Shown: positions 9,788-19,419 of the stretch, piece by piece
Layout: every line of letters begins with the position of its first letter
Position numbering within the stretch: the stretch's first letter is position 1
Source of the DNA: PALSA-1196 sp036833805
GTDB taxonomy: Bacteria; Pseudomonadota; Gammaproteobacteria; Steroidobacterales; Steroidobacteraceae
Reading direction: 5' to 3'
NCBI GenBank assembly: GCA_036833805.1
Contig: DAITPA010000003.1
Location: 5,116-69,115, forward strand
Length of the DNA stretch: 64,000 nucleotides
The notes under the pieces: model-generated
The model's database searches: none
What the model saw: the letters and a program-made list of their open reading frames with translations, nothing else
What the model was told of the DNA's origin: nothing
Position numbers and translations under genes: made by a program

Positions 9788-10270
9788 ATGGCGTGGAAAC
9801 CCGACATTACCGTCGCCGCGATCAGCGAGAGCGACGGACGCTTTCTCGTCGTTGAAGAGCGCATCAATCATCGGCTGGTCTTCAATCAGCCCGCGGGCCA
9901 CGTGGAAAGCGGCGAGACGATTATTGCGGCCCTCGTGCGTGAGGTGCGTGAAGAGACGGCATGGGTCTTCATTCCCGAAGCTTTCCTCGGGGTCTACCTG
10001 TGGCGCAATCCGTCCTCCGGACGTGCGACGCTGCGTTTCGCTTTCAGCGGCGCGGTCGTCGACCACGATGCGAGCCAGCCACTTGACCGCGGCATTGTAC
10101 GTACGCATTGGCTGAGCCGCGCGGAACTTCTCGAGCGCGAGCCGCGCCTGCGCAGCCCCCTGGTGCTACGCTGCGTGAACGACTACCTCGGCGGGCGCCG
10201 TCTGCCGCTTGAGGCTGTGGCAAGCCTGGGCCTTGACACCGCCGCAGAGGTCGGCGCCGTCAGCCTCTAG
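9788..10270 (+). CDS. nudJ: Nudix phosphatase NudJ
   Basis: A 160-residue Nudix hydrolase. The box is GHVESGETIIAALVREVREE followed by TAWVF, and the protein starts WKPDITVAAI as in the NudJ/YmfB family (thiamine pyrimidine pyrophosphate and nucleoside tri/diphosphate hydrolysis). It precedes mnmA, the same order as in E. coli. The ATG at 9788 lacks a Shine-Dalgarno sequence, and a perfect TATAAT lies 7 nt upstream, so leaderless translation is likely. An in-frame ATG at 9779 overlaps the -10 box and is therefore improbable as the start. Confidence 0.9.
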   Translation: MAWKPDITVAAISESDGRFLVVEERINHRLVFNQPAGHVESGETIIAALVREVREETAWVFIPEAFLGVYLWRNPSSGRATLRFAFSGAVVDHDASQPLDRGIVRTHWLSRAELLEREPRLRSPLVLRCVNDYLGGRRLPLEAVASLGLDTAAEVGAVSL

Positions 10271-10301
10271 TCGCACACGCACACGGCGCGCGTCGGACGC
10301 G

Positions 10302-10307
10302 TACAAT
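10302..10307 (+). promoter_or_regulatory. -10 box (TACAAT) for mnmA; leaderless start predicted
   Basis: TACAAT, five of six consensus bases, separated by 7 nt from the mnmA ATG at 10315. This is the same geometry as upstream of nudJ, and there is no ribosome-binding site between. Confidence 0.5.
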
Positions 10308-10314
10308 TTACGCC

Positions 10315-11427
10315 ATGGTCTCCTCCACCTATCGAGTCATCGTCGGCCTGTCGGGCGGCGTGGATTCGGCCGTCGCTGCGCTTCTTCTGCAGGAGCAGGG
10401 TTGGGACGTCCAGGGGCTCTTCATGAGCAATTGGGATGAGGAGGATGACTCCTATTGCACGGCGGCCGAAGACTACCAGGACGCACGCGCGGTGGGACGC
10501 GAACTTGGGATTCCTGTACATCGGGTCAGCTTCGCCGCCGAGTATCGTGCGCGTGTGTTTGCGCATTTTCTGCAGGAGCAGCGTGCCGGCCGCACCGGCA
10601 ACCCCGACATCCTCTGCAACCGCGAGATCAAATTCGGCGCCGCCCTTACCTACGCGCAACGCCTGGGCGCGCCATGGTTTGCAACCGGCCACTACGCCCG
10701 CTTGCTGCCGGGAGCCGGCGGCGTCGAACTACACAAGGCAGTCGATGCAGCAAAGGATCAGAGCTACTTCCTGCATGCCGTGGCGCGCGCGCAGTTGGCG
10801 CGCACCCTGATGCCGCTCGGGGAAATCGAAAAAGGCGCCGTGCGCGAGCGCGCCCGCCGCGCGGGCCTGCCGGTGTTCGACAAACCCGACAGCACCGGGA
10901 TCTGCTTTATCGGCGAGCGGCCGTTTCGCGAATTTCTCGCGCGCTTCCTGCCCGACACACCTGGTGCGATCGAGACACCTGAGCGAGAACAGCTCGGGAC
11001 TCATCGTGGTCTTGCCTTCTACACGCTTGGGCAGCGCGAGGGTTTGTCGATCGGGGGCCGCCGCGGCTTCTCGCCGGCGCCCTGGTTCGTCGCGGCGAAG
11101 GATGCCGCGCGCAACGTGCTCGTGGTCGTGCAAGGCCACGACCATGCGCTGCTAAAGAGCACTGAGCTTGCGACGGGCCGTATGCATTGGTTGACAGATG
11201 CACGGTCGGGTTGCTTTCGGTGTGAGGTAAAGGTGCGCTACCGTCAGGCGGATCAGGGCGCGCGGGTCGCAGTGCGTTCCGATGGCAGCACGCACATTAT
11301 TTTCGATACGCCGCAACGAGCCGTAACCCCCGGGCAATACGCGGTGCTCTACGAGGCGGACCGGTGCCTCGGCGGTGCGGCCATCGAAACCGTTGCGCCA
11401 CAGGGTCGCTTGAGCGCCGCCGCCTAA
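10315..11427 (+). CDS. mnmA: tRNA-specific 2-thiouridylase MnmA
   Basis: Thiolates U34 of tRNA Lys, Glu and Gln using persulfide sulfur relayed from IscS/TusE and ATP; 370 residues. The PP-loop motif VGLSGGVDSAVAALLL is at residues 7-22, the catalytic Cys lies in NPDILCNREIKF (about residue 101) and the partner Cys in DSTGICFIGERPF (about 198). The beta-barrel RNA-binding C-terminus is present (LGQREGLSIGG, APWFV). Its own promoter-like box immediately precedes the ATG, so it need not depend on nudJ transcription. Confidence 0.96.
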   Translation: MVSSTYRVIVGLSGGVDSAVAALLLQEQGWDVQGLFMSNWDEEDDSYCTAAEDYQDARAVGRELGIPVHRVSFAAEYRARVFAHFLQEQRAGRTGNPDILCNREIKFGAALTYAQRLGAPWFATGHYARLLPGAGGVELHKAVDAAKDQSYFLHAVARAQLARTLMPLGEIEKGAVRERARRAGLPVFDKPDSTGICFIGERPFREFLARFLPDTPGAIETPEREQLGTHRGLAFYTLGQREGLSIGGRRGFSPAPWFVAAKDAARNVLVVVQGHDHALLKSTELATGRMHWLTDARSGCFRCEVKVRYRQADQGARVAVRSDGSTHIIFDTPQRAVTPGQYAVLYEADRCLGGAAIETVAPQGRLSAAA

Positions 11428-11482
11428 GACGCCTTGCCGCGCAAAGGGTAATGCGCATGCCCGCGGCGGCTCATGCGCGTTA

Positions 11483-11488
11483 TATAAT
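11483..11488 (+). promoter_or_regulatory. Consensus -10 box (TATAAT) for acnA
   Basis: TATAAT inside TATATAATTG, 32 nt before the acnA ATG, giving a predicted leader of about 25 nt. The upstream -35 position is GC-rich without a clear hexamer. Confidence 0.5.
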
Positions 11489-11520
11489 TGTGCGTTGTTG
11501 AATTTCGCGGAACGATACTC

Positions 11521-14214
11521 ATGACGGACAGCTTCAAGACACGATCCGCGCTGACGGTCGGCTCACGGCGTTACCAAATCGCAAGCCTTGCCGCGCTCCC
11601 ACACGACAAAGTGGCGCGCCTGCCTTATTCCTTGAAGATTCTGCTCGAGAATCTCCTGCGCTTTGAAGACGGCGTCAACGTCAAAAGAAGCGATATCGAG
11701 GCGCTCCTCGCCTGGAACCCGAATGCTGCGCCAGCGCATGAGATCGCATTCACGCCCGCCCGAGTCATACTGCAAGACTTCACCGGCGTGCCGTGCATCG
11801 TCGACCTGGCCGCGATGCGCGAGGCGATCGTCAAGCTCGGTGGCAATCCGGAGCGCGTCAATCCGCTCGCACCCGCGGAGCTCGTGATCGATCATTCTGT
11901 GCAGGTCGACGAGTACGGCACTGCGCAGGCGCTGGCAGCGAACAACAAGATCGAGTTTGAACGCAACATCGAGCGTTATGGGTTCCTGCGTTGGGGACAG
12001 AGCGCATTTCGCAATTTCAATGTCGTCCCGCCGAACACCGGTATCGTTCACCAGGTCAATCTTGAGCATTTAGCGCGCGTGGTTTTTCACGACGAGAAGG
12101 ACGGGGTGCGGCACGCCTATCCTGACACGCTTGTTGGCACGGACTCGCATACGACGATGATCAATGGCCTCGGGGTGCTCGGTTGGGGCGTCGGCGGCAT
12201 TGAGGCGGAAGCGGCGATGCTGGGTCAACCCGTCACCATGCTCATTCCGCAAGTAATCGGCGTAAGACTGCGCGGCAGCCTCGACCCCGGCGCGACCGCG
12301 ACCGATCTTGTGCTCACCGTCACCGAAATGCTGCGCAAGAAGGGTGTCGTCGACAAGTTCGTGGAGTTCTTTGGCGACGGGCTTGCCAACTTGCCGCTCG
12401 CTGACCGCGCCACGATTGCGAATATGTCACCGGAGTTCGGCAGCACCTGCGCCATCTTTCCCATTGATGCGGAGACGTTGCGCTATCTCGAACTCACGGG
12501 TCGGCCAGCGGAGCAGATTGAGCTCGTCGCGGCCTACGCCAAGGCGCAAGGATTGTGGCGCGAGAATGGACAGAAGCCGGCCGACTATAGCGACATCGTG
12601 GAGCTTGATCTTGCCAGCGTCGAGCCGAGTCTCGCAGGTCCTCGCCGCCCGCAGGACCGCGTGCCGCTGCGTGCGGCCAAACAGGCCTACCAGGCTGCCC
12701 ACAAGCAGATGGCCGCGGAGCGCACGCAGAAAAACCCACAGGCAACCGGCCATGCCGCGGCCGTCGTCGGCGACACGCATTTTGAAGTGCAGGACGGCGC
12801 GGTCCTGATCGCAGCGATCACAAGCTGCACCAATACATCCAATCCCGCGGTGCTCATCGCCGCAGGTCTGCTCGCCCGCAATGCGCGCCAGCGCGGACTT
12901 GCCACCAAGCCGTGGGTGAAGACGAGCCTCTCGCCCGGCTCGCGCGTCGTTACGGACTACCTAACAAAAGCCGGTCTCACGGCCGATCTTGAGGCGCTGG
13001 GCTTCTACACGGCGGGCTACGGTTGCCAGACCTGCATCGGCAACAGCGGTCCGCTCAAGACCGAAATCTCCGACGCCGTCAAAGTCGGCGACGTCATCGC
13101 ATGCGCGGTGCTCTCGGGCAATCGCAATTTCGAAGGCCGAGTGCATCCGGAAGTGAAAATGAATTTTTTGGCTTCACCGCCGCTGGTGGTGGCCTATGCG
13201 CTCGCCGGTACGCTGGAAGTGGATATGAATACCGAACCGCTCGGCGTCGGTAGCGCCGGCCGGCCGGTCTACTTGCGGGACATATGGCCCGGACCCAAGG
13301 AGATCCAGGAGGTCATCGTTGGGTCGGTAACTTCAGCGATGTTCAAGCGCAGCTACAGCAGCGTGTTCGCCGGCGATGAGCTGTGGAACGCGATCGCCAT
13401 CCCGAAAGGCACGGTGTACGCCTGGGATGAGGCCTCGACTTACGTCAAGAACCCACCCTACTTCGACGGCATGACCATGACGGCGCCTGCCATTAATGAC
13501 GTCCGTGACGCGCGCGTCCTCGCGATTCTCGGCGATTCGGTCACGACTGATCACATCTCACCGGCGGGCAATATTGCGAAGTCGAGCCCGGCCGCGAGCT
13601 ATCTCGTCGAACAAGGTGTGAAGGTCGCGGACTTCAACTCCTACGGCGCACGTCGCGGCAATCACGAGGTGATGATGCGCGGCACGTTCGCCAACATCAG
13701 GCTGCGCAACCTCCTCGTGGCGGGCGTCGAGGGCGGGATTACTGTGCACCTGCCAAGCGGCGAGCAGATGTCGATCTATGAGGCCGCGATGCGCTATCGG
13801 CGCGAGCACACACCCCTCATCGTGCTTGCCGGACGCGAGTACGGCACGGGATCATCGCGAGACTGGGCGGCGAAGGGCACCATGCTGCTCGGCGTCAAGG
13901 CCGTGATTGCGCAGAGCTTCGAGCGCATCCATCGCTCGAATCTCATCGGTATGGGCGTGCTGCCGCTGCAATTCCCGGTCGGAGAGAACGCCCAGTCGTT
14001 GGGGCTGAGCGGCCACGAAGTATTCAACATCACCGGCTTGGCGGGCGGTGAGGCGCGCTCTGTGAAGGTCACCGCTGTCCAAGCGCTCGGACAGCCGATC
14101 AGCTTTGACGCGCGCGTGCGGATCGACACGCCAAAGGAGCGCGAGTACTTCCGTCACGGGGGTATATTGCAGTATGTGCTGCGGCAGCTCGCCGCACCGG
14201 CGCGCGCCGCCTAA
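11521..14214 (+). CDS. acnA: Aconitate hydratase A
   Basis: TCA-cycle [4Fe-4S] isomerase of citrate and isocitrate, 897 residues, the AcnA/IRP type rather than AcnB. Cluster ligands are Cys436 (SCTN) and Cys502/Cys505 ([10 protein letters not shown]), positions that nearly equal those in E. coli AcnA. Other signatures are [22 protein letters not shown] and the swivel-domain [15 protein letters not shown]. The ATG at 11521 follows CGGAACG and a TATAAT-type promoter. The frame is open upstream to 11488, but that would overlap the -10 box. Confidence 0.97.
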   Translation: MTDSFKTRSALTVGSRRYQIASLAALPHDKVARLPYSLKILLENLLRFEDGVNVKRSDIEALLAWNPNAAPAHEIAFTPARVILQDFTGVPCIVDLAAMREAIVKLGGNPERVNPLAPAELVIDHSVQVDEYGTAQALAANNKIEFERNIERYGFLRWGQSAFRNFNVVPPNTGIVHQVNLEHLARVVFHDEKDGVRHAYPDTLVGTDSHTTMINGLGVLGWGVGGIEAEAAMLGQPVTMLIPQVIGVRLRGSLDPGATATDLVLTVTEMLRKKGVVDKFVEFFGDGLANLPLADRATIANMSPEFGSTCAIFPIDAETLRYLELTGRPAEQIELVAAYAKAQGLWRENGQKPADYSDIVELDLASVEPSLAGPRRPQDRVPLRAAKQAYQAAHKQMAAERTQKNPQATGHAAAVVGDTHFEVQDGAVLIAAITSCTNTSNPAVLIAAGLLARNARQRGLATKPWVKTSLSPGSRVVTDYLTKAGLTADLEALGFYTAGYGCQTCIGNSGPLKTEISDAVKVGDVIACAVLSGNRNFEGRVHPEVKMNFLASPPLVVAYALAGTLEVDMNTEPLGVGSAGRPVYLRDIWPGPKEIQEVIVGSVTSAMFKRSYSSVFAGDELWNAIAIPKGTVYAWDEASTYVKNPPYFDGMTMTAPAINDVRDARVLAILGDSVTTDHISPAGNIAKSSPAASYLVEQGVKVADFNSYGARRGNHEVMMRGTFANIRLRNLLVAGVEGGITVHLPSGEQMSIYEAAMRYRREHTPLIVLAGREYGTGSSRDWAAKGTMLLGVKAVIAQSFERIHRSNLIGMGVLPLQFPVGENAQSLGLSGHEVFNITGLAGGEARSVKVTAVQALGQPISFDARVRIDTPKEREYFRHGGILQYVLRQLAAPARAA

Positions 14215-14256
14215 CGCGCCGTCGCGGTTGCCGTGCCGCAAAAGCCGCCTGCGACC

Positions 14257-14904
14257 ATGGCGCTTGTCGTCTTCGATCTTGACGGCACAATCAGTCGTCA
14301 CGATACCTTGCTCGCGTATCTGATCGGCTTTCTGCGCCGCAATCCTGCGCGCTGGCCGCGCGTTCTTCTGTGGATCCCTGCGGTGCTGCTGTTCGTTACT
14401 GGCTTTGCAGACCGCGGTGCCTTGAAGTCTGCATTGATGAAGGCGGCGCTCGGCGGCTGCACCCGCGCCAAGATCGACGCCTGGACGGATCGCTATGTGT
14501 CCGAGCTCTTGCAGCACGGCGTGTTTGCCGACGCCTTGAGCGCGGTCGCGCAACATCGAAGCGAGCGTGACCTGCTCGTGCTGATGAGCGCAAGTCCCGA
14601 CCTTTACGTGCCGGAGATCGCGCGGCGGCTCGGCTTCTTCGAGGCGATCTGTACGGGCGTGCGTTGGCAGGGCGAGCGCTTTGGCGGCGAGCTTACGACA
14701 CCGAACCGGCGAGGCGCGGAGAAAGCATTGTGCTTCGCGGCGCTGCAGCAGCGCTATCCGGGCATGCCGACGGTCGCCTATGCGAACAGCGCGAGCGACT
14801 TTGATCACATGCGGCTCGCCGACGCGGCATGGCTCGTAAATCCCTCGCCGGCACTATTACGCGATGCCGAACACGCGCACTTCCGCGCGCTGACCTGGCG
14901 CTGA
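14257..14904 (+). CDS. HAD-IB family phosphatase (SerB-like)
   Basis: A 216-residue haloacid-dehalogenase-type hydrolase. Motif I is VVFDLDGTISRHD at residues 4-16, with the nucleophile and acid/base Asp pair; motif II is LMSAS; motif III/IV is in AYANSASDFDHMRLAD, where the usual acidic pair is partly replaced. A hydrophobic stretch (VLLWIPAVLLFVTGFA) occurs near residue 35, as in the HAD-IB subfamily annotated as phosphoserine-phosphatase-like. ATG 14257 is preferred; a GTG at 14233 is an in-frame alternative. It follows acnA by 42 nt. The substrate cannot be named. Confidence 0.82.
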   Translation: MALVVFDLDGTISRHDTLLAYLIGFLRRNPARWPRVLLWIPAVLLFVTGFADRGALKSALMKAALGGCTRAKIDAWTDRYVSELLQHGVFADALSAVAQHRSERDLLVLMSASPDLYVPEIARRLGFFEAICTGVRWQGERFGGELTTPNRRGAEKALCFAALQQRYPGMPTVAYANSASDFDHMRLADAAWLVNPSPALLRDAEHAHFRALTWR

Positions 14905-15140
14905 TGGCGCGCTCGGTACGCCCAACTACGAACCCATCGCCATCTATTTGAAGCTCGGCGGCTATGCGCCGCCTGTGACGGAGAAGTGCCGTAACGCGGC
15001 AATCACCCCAAACGCGATGGATGGATTGATCATGACTTGTCATCCGAATTCGCGGTAGCCGACGCTAGCGGTCGGAAGCGAGGCGCTCTTGTCGACGTTG
15101 TCCAAGCTTCGCGCAGCAGCTGCGACCCCAACTCGCCGGG

Positions 15141-16502
15141 TTATCCCGGTCGCAGTGTCCGGCTGAGGCGCCGCCCGAATAGCGCTACAAAAAGTCCGCC
15201 GCCAGTGGCGATTGCGGCGTGCAATGCCCAAAATACGCTGGGCTGCATTTTCTCGTAGAAACCACCGATCCAGCCTATGAGAATGTTCGACACGAACAGG
15301 CTCATATAGGCAATCCCCATTAGGGTGGCGTTCACTTTGGCCGGCGCCGCGCGCGAGACCAGCGCGAGAAGCGTCGGCCAGTAGTAAAGGAAGGCGATTC
15401 CCAAGCCGATGCAATAGAGGAGCGGCCAAAGCGGGTGAATAGGCGCGCCGCCCGAAGCAAGCACTGCGGCCACCAGGATCAGGTTGCTTGCCGCGGCGAT
15501 CCAGGCGCCGATGCCGATCTTTGCGAGCTCGTCGGGCTCGCGACGGCGTGACGCTTGGCGGCGCCATATCCAGAACAAGAGCGGCACGCCTACGATACTG
15601 GCGAGCGAACTGATCGATTGGTACCAGGGAATCGGGATGCGAAAGCTGCCGACATCGAGTGCGACATGCTGCTGCATCCAGATGGGCATCACGTTGAATA
15701 GTTGATAGTAAGCCGTTGACTGGAAGACCGTGATAAACATCACGGCGATGAGCGCGACGATGATGCGCCGATCGGCGGCGCTGAGTCGGCTGCCCTCGTG
15801 TTTGCTCCGCTCCACTCTCGCAGGCAAATAACGGTATCCATACAGATAGGTTGCCAGGCCGACGAGCATAAAGATCGCGGCTACGCCGAAGCCGTAGTGC
15901 CAGCCATAAAACTGCGCGAGCAGACCGCAGCACAACGGTCCAACGACCGCTCCGATGTTGATTCCGGTGCTGAAGATGACGAAGCCGCGGGTGCGTCGCG
16001 CTTCGTCTTCGCGCGGATAAAGCGCGCCTACCTGCGCCGAGATATTGCCTTTGAGGAAGCCCGAGCCGATGACCAGCAGTAGCAGGGCCAGGAGGAACGT
16101 TTTATCAAAAGTCATGGCGATATGACCGGCGCTCATTGACAGCGCGCCGATCACTACGGCAGTGCGCTGTCCGATCCAGCGGTCGGCAATCATGCCGCCG
16201 AGTAGCGGCGTGAAGTACACGAAACCCGTGTAGAGACCAAAAATCTGTGATGCGAGTGCCTGCGTTGACAGCGGGCCGAGGAGCGATTCCACCGCGGCAC
16301 GGAACTCGGCGAAGCCAGCGATGTGCTCGACATGCCCAGGCAGCAGCAGCTGGTTCACCATGTACAGAGCGAGCAGCGCCGTCATTCCATAGTAGGAGAA
16401 CCGCTCCCACGCTTCGGTGAAGGCGAGGTAGAAAAGGCCCTTGGGATGACCCACGAAGGTCGCTTCAGCGGCGCGCCTGAACGTGGCTTCGACTGTACCC
16501 AT
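15141..16502 (-). CDS. POT/PTR2 family proton-dependent oligopeptide transporter
   Basis: A 453-residue polytopic membrane protein of the major facilitator superfamily. The POT signature AFTEAWERFSYYGM lies at residues 27-40, including the ExxER proton-coupling motif, and FTPLLGGMIADRWIGQRTAV matches the second POT signature. About twelve hydrophobic segments can be counted. It would import di- and tripeptides with protons. ATG 16502 has GGAGAG upstream. It lies 134 nt downstream of the TIR-TPR gene on the same strand. Confidence 0.9.
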   Translation of the reverse strand: MGTVEATFRRAAEATFVGHPKGLFYLAFTEAWERFSYYGMTALLALYMVNQLLLPGHVEHIAGFAEFRAAVESLLGPLSTQALASQIFGLYTGFVYFTPLLGGMIADRWIGQRTAVVIGALSMSAGHIAMTFDKTFLLALLLLVIGSGFLKGNISAQVGALYPREDEARRTRGFVIFSTGINIGAVVGPLCCGLLAQFYGWHYGFGVAAIFMLVGLATYLYGYRYLPARVERSKHEGSRLSAADRRIIVALIAVMFITVFQSTAYYQLFNVMPIWMQQHVALDVGSFRIPIPWYQSISSLASIVGVPLLFWIWRRQASRRREPDELAKIGIGAWIAAASNLILVAAVLASGGAPIHPLWPLLYCIGLGIAFLYYWPTLLALVSRAAPAKVNATLMGIAYMSLFVSNILIGWIGGFYEKMQPSVFWALHAAIATGGGLFVALFGRRLSRTLRPG

Positions 16503-16636
16503 CGTGCTTGCTCTCCGCTCGCGCAGTCGAAGCGCGTGCGCTATTTAGCGGCCTCAGCATTCGCGCCTGTGCGGCAGGAGTTCACTGCCGCGCGCGCCAG
16601 CGGCACTCCAGTGCCCGCGGAATCTCTCCGGCCCCA

Positions 16637-18724
16637 CTACTCTGGCAGCTTCATCTCTTTCAGAAATTCTTTGTAGCGCGGGTCCGCGACCAGCGCTCGC
16701 AGCAGCGGATCCCGGCGCACCCAGATGACTCCCGGATCGTGGCGCACGTGCGCCGCTTGGAGCCAGTGGAAAGCCTGCTCGCGTTCACCGAAGTAGGCGT
16801 AGGTCTCCGCGACCTGGAACTCCGAGCCCGCCGAATTCGCGACCATGGCCGCGAGTGCCGTGTGCGCGTCGGCGCCTCGATGCAGTTTCCAGTAGGCAAG
16901 CGGTAGTCCAAAAGACTTCCAGCTCGGCGACGGCTCCGCTTCGATGGCCGTCAATGCCGCGTTGCCGTCACCACCGGCGAGCAGCACCCGCGTGAGCTCG
17001 TAGCGCACCCCCGGGAACATTGGGTTGAGCTCAATCAGCCGGCGCAGCGTCGTCTCCGCTTCGGCAAGCCGGTCTTCGTAATAAAGCGCCCGCGCGAGGT
17101 AACGACGCAGCAGCGGGTTCAGCGGGTCCTTCTCAATGCCGCGGCGGAAATACGTCTCCGCATCGGCTAGCGTGCCCGTTGCCTGCGTGAGGTGGCCCGC
17201 GAACTGCAGCACCGCAGGGTTGTTCGCGTCGAGCGCCTGCGCCTTGCGCAGCAGGTCGGCCGCGGTCACCCAATTAGTTTCGTACTGCATTCGCGCTGAG
17301 CCGAGCGTTAGGTAGCCCTCCGGGAGCTTTGGATCGAGCGCGATCGCCCGCTCGGCCGCCGCGCGCGTCTTGGCGTAGCCCACGCCATTGGTGTCGGCCC
17401 CGTTCGCCACGCGCCGCGCGTAGCACTGCGCGAGCCACGCATAGGCAAGCGCATAGTTCGGATCGATCGCAATCGCCTGCTCGTACAGGACCACGGCTTT
17501 GTCGAGATCCTCGGGATTGTCGCGCTCGGCGAAGTACCGCGCCTGCAGATAGAGATTGTAGGCCTCTGGGCTCGCGGTCGCCGTGGGCGCGGCGGGCGCG
17601 CTCAGCAGCGCCACTTTCAGCTGTTCGACGACCGCGCCCGCAATCTCGTCCTGGACCTTGAAGACGTCGTTGAGTTGCCGATCGTAGGTCTCTGACCAGA
17701 GGTGAAAGCCGGTGTCGGCGCGAATCAACTGCGCGGTGATCCGCAGGTTATTGCCAGATTTGCGAACACTGCCCTCGAGCACATGCGCGACCATCAGCCG
17801 CCTGGCGATCGTCGGAATGTCCTCGGACTTGCCCTTAAAGTAGAACGAGGAAGTGCGCGCGGGAACGTGGAGTCCCGGAATCTTTACGAGTAGATCGATG
17901 AGCTCTTCTGAAAGCCCGTCGGAGAAGTACTCCTGATCCTTCTTTTCGCTCATGTCGGTGAACGGCAGCACGGCGATAGACTTGTCGCTGACGGCGGTTG
18001 CCGCCGCCGAAGCCGCAGTCTTTGCCGACATTCCAGCCGCGGCCTGGCTCGACACTTCGGGTGCTGCCGTGCGCTTGGACAGCCAAATTCGATCCGCAAG
18101 CACATAGGCGACGCCAGCCGCCAGCAAACCAAGCACGAGTGTCATGGCACGGGTGCGGCCACGCGGCGGAACTGCGCTTGGAGCGGCAGATGCAACGGGC
18201 GGTGGCTCCGTCTGCGCAGCGGGGCTGCTCGCGGCAAGCATTGCACGGCTCGTCTTACCGCGGTCGCGACCGCGCACGGACTCCACCAGCGCCGGAAGAA
18301 TTCTCTCGATCGGGCCTGCGGACGCATCAAGCCAGTGGTTGGCGCTCAGGAAGTATTCAAGATCTGGCGGTAACGCGGCGGCGTCCATGCGGATGGACAG
18401 CACGGGACGCTTCTTGGAACTCGCCCGCTCCACTTCCCGAAGCACGTGCGGGGAATCGATGGCGCTCTTTGAGAGCACCAGCACCAGCATTCTGCAGTCG
18501 TTGATCGCCTGCACAATCGCTGCAGCATAGGACTCACCCGCGCGCACGTCGCGAGGCGCGATCCAGCACGACAAACCTGCAGCCTCGAGTGCTGCACAGA
18601 CGCTGTCCGCCACGACCACGTCCTGCGAGGCGTAGCTAACAAAGGTCTTGGCAACCGAACCTGTTGCGCCCGTGGCGGCCGGCGCTGAACTAGGGTTGTT
18701 TTCCAATCCGCCGGCTTCGGTCAT
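16637..18724 (-). CDS. TIR domain - TM - FlgO/TolB-like - TPR protein
   Basis: A 695-residue multidomain protein from ATG 18724. Residues 26-140 form a TIR_2 domain (KTFVSYASQD, CWIAPRDVRAGESY, MLVLVLSKSA, HVLREVERA with candidate catalytic Glu residues 97/99). A Pro/Ala linker leads to one membrane segment at about 193-211 after RGRTR, implying a cytoplasmic TIR and an exported C-terminal half. Residues 249-374 (SIAVLPFTDMS, DGLSEELIDLL, HVLEGSVRKSG, LWSETYDRQ) match the FlgO/TolB-like module found with bacterial adenylate cyclases and winged-helix regulators. TPR repeats fill the rest. Bacterial TIR domains can be NAD-consuming enzymes or scaffolds; which applies is unknown. No toxin, effector or antiphage partner gene is adjacent. 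Confidence 0.88.
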   Translation of the reverse strand: MTEAGGLENNPSSAPAATGATGSVAKTFVSYASQDVVVADSVCAALEAAGLSCWIAPRDVRAGESYAAAIVQAINDCRMLVLVLSKSAIDSPHVLREVERASSKKRPVLSIRMDAAALPPDLEYFLSANHWLDASAGPIERILPALVESVRGRDRGKTSRAMLAASSPAAQTEPPPVASAAPSAVPPRGRTRAMTLVLGLLAAGVAYVLADRIWLSKRTAAPEVSSQAAAGMSAKTAASAAATAVSDKSIAVLPFTDMSEKKDQEYFSDGLSEELIDLLVKIPGLHVPARTSSFYFKGKSEDIPTIARRLMVAHVLEGSVRKSGNNLRITAQLIRADTGFHLWSETYDRQLNDVFKVQDEIAGAVVEQLKVALLSAPAAPTATASPEAYNLYLQARYFAERDNPEDLDKAVVLYEQAIAIDPNYALAYAWLAQCYARRVANGADTNGVGYAKTRAAAERAIALDPKLPEGYLTLGSARMQYETNWVTAADLLRKAQALDANNPAVLQFAGHLTQATGTLADAETYFRRGIEKDPLNPLLRRYLARALYYEDRLAEAETTLRRLIELNPMFPGVRYELTRVLLAGGDGNAALTAIEAEPSPSWKSFGLPLAYWKLHRGADAHTALAAMVANSAGSEFQVAETYAYFGEREQAFHWLQAAHVRHDPGVIWVRRDPLLRALVADPRYKEFLKEMKLPE

Positions 18725-19083
18725 GCCGCAAGGCTCTTTGCTACTTCGGGCGCATGTTCGCGGAAGCGCTATCGGATGGCAACTCACTCACGCACCGAAA
18801 AAGCGCAAGTCTCAACTCCGGCAACTTCTGTCAGGTCAGCATGGGGGTCGGTCTTGGTCCATTGCGTCGAAAATCCACAATCCCCAGACCAGTGTCATGC
18901 TGCCGAAAGTCACTCCAGTCGCAGTTGGCCGCCGCTCTGCTCGTATATAAAAACGAGAGGCTCGGCGCCAAAAAATCGCCTGTTGCCGGGTGAATAGCGC
19001 AAGGTTTTGAGCAGCGCCCAAGCATCGTGCGGGGAAACGCAGCACTGCCTCGGTACGCCGCACGCCGTGATCGAGCGTCTCGA
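18725..19083. other. 359-nt stretch without a convincing gene
   Basis: Lies upstream of the TIR-TPR gene and beyond the 3' end of the small membrane protein gene. A minus-strand frame (TTG 19096 to 18836) is open but has no ribosome-binding site or family match. The sequence is less GC-rich than its surroundings (for example CGTATATAAAAACG near 18945). The promoter of the TIR gene should be here, but I cannot place it. Confidence 0.4.
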
Positions 19084-19419
19084 CTATCGTTGCCAAAATG
19101 TAACGATGCTGCCGCCGGCAATAATGAGCGCACCTCCCAAGAGGATGGGCACACTCGGCAGAGAGCGGAAGGCGACGAAATTGACGATCTGCCAGACCAC
19201 AAAAAGCGTTGCAATATACAACCCGACAACCCGCCCAAATTCAATAGGCGCAAGGTTCAGCGAAAGGCCGTATCCGAACAGCAGTACTGCCCCGGCAAAA
19301 AACAACGACGCGCGCGGCACGCCGCTATGCTGAGTAAGCCCCATCCGCACAATCGCGTCACCAAACGCCTCCAGCGTCGTGGCTACAATGAGAAACCCTA
19401 GTACAGTGAGTCTATCCAC
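19084..19419 (-). CDS. Small four-helix membrane protein, DMT/SMR-like
   Basis: 111 residues with four hydrophobic segments (LTVLGFLIVATTLEAFGDAI, LFFAGAVLLFGYGLSL, VVGLYIATLFVVWQIVNFV, PILLGGALIIAGGSIVTF), the size and layout of a small multidrug-resistance or half-EamA protein. The GTG at 19419 is chosen because AGGGG lies 5 nt upstream. It stands alone between gene-free stretches. The transported substrate, if any, is unknown. Confidence 0.72.
   Translation of the reverse strand: MDRLTVLGFLIVATTLEAFGDAIVRMGLTQHSGVPRASLFFAGAVLLFGYGLSLNLAPIEFGRVVGLYIATLFVVWQIVNFVAFRSLPSVPILLGGALIIAGGSIVTFWQR

Noticed and set aside
14905..15060. Short plus-strand frame containing NYEPIAIYLKLGGYAPP after the HAD gene
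   Set aside because: Looks vaguely protein-like and could be a gene remnant, but a stop lies just upstream, no start is available and I cannot assign a family.
18836..19096. Minus-strand frame of 86 codons starting TTG between the small membrane protein and the TIR gene
   Set aside because: No ribosome-binding site, no family resemblance, and start codon inside the end of the preceding gene; left as uncertain non-coding.
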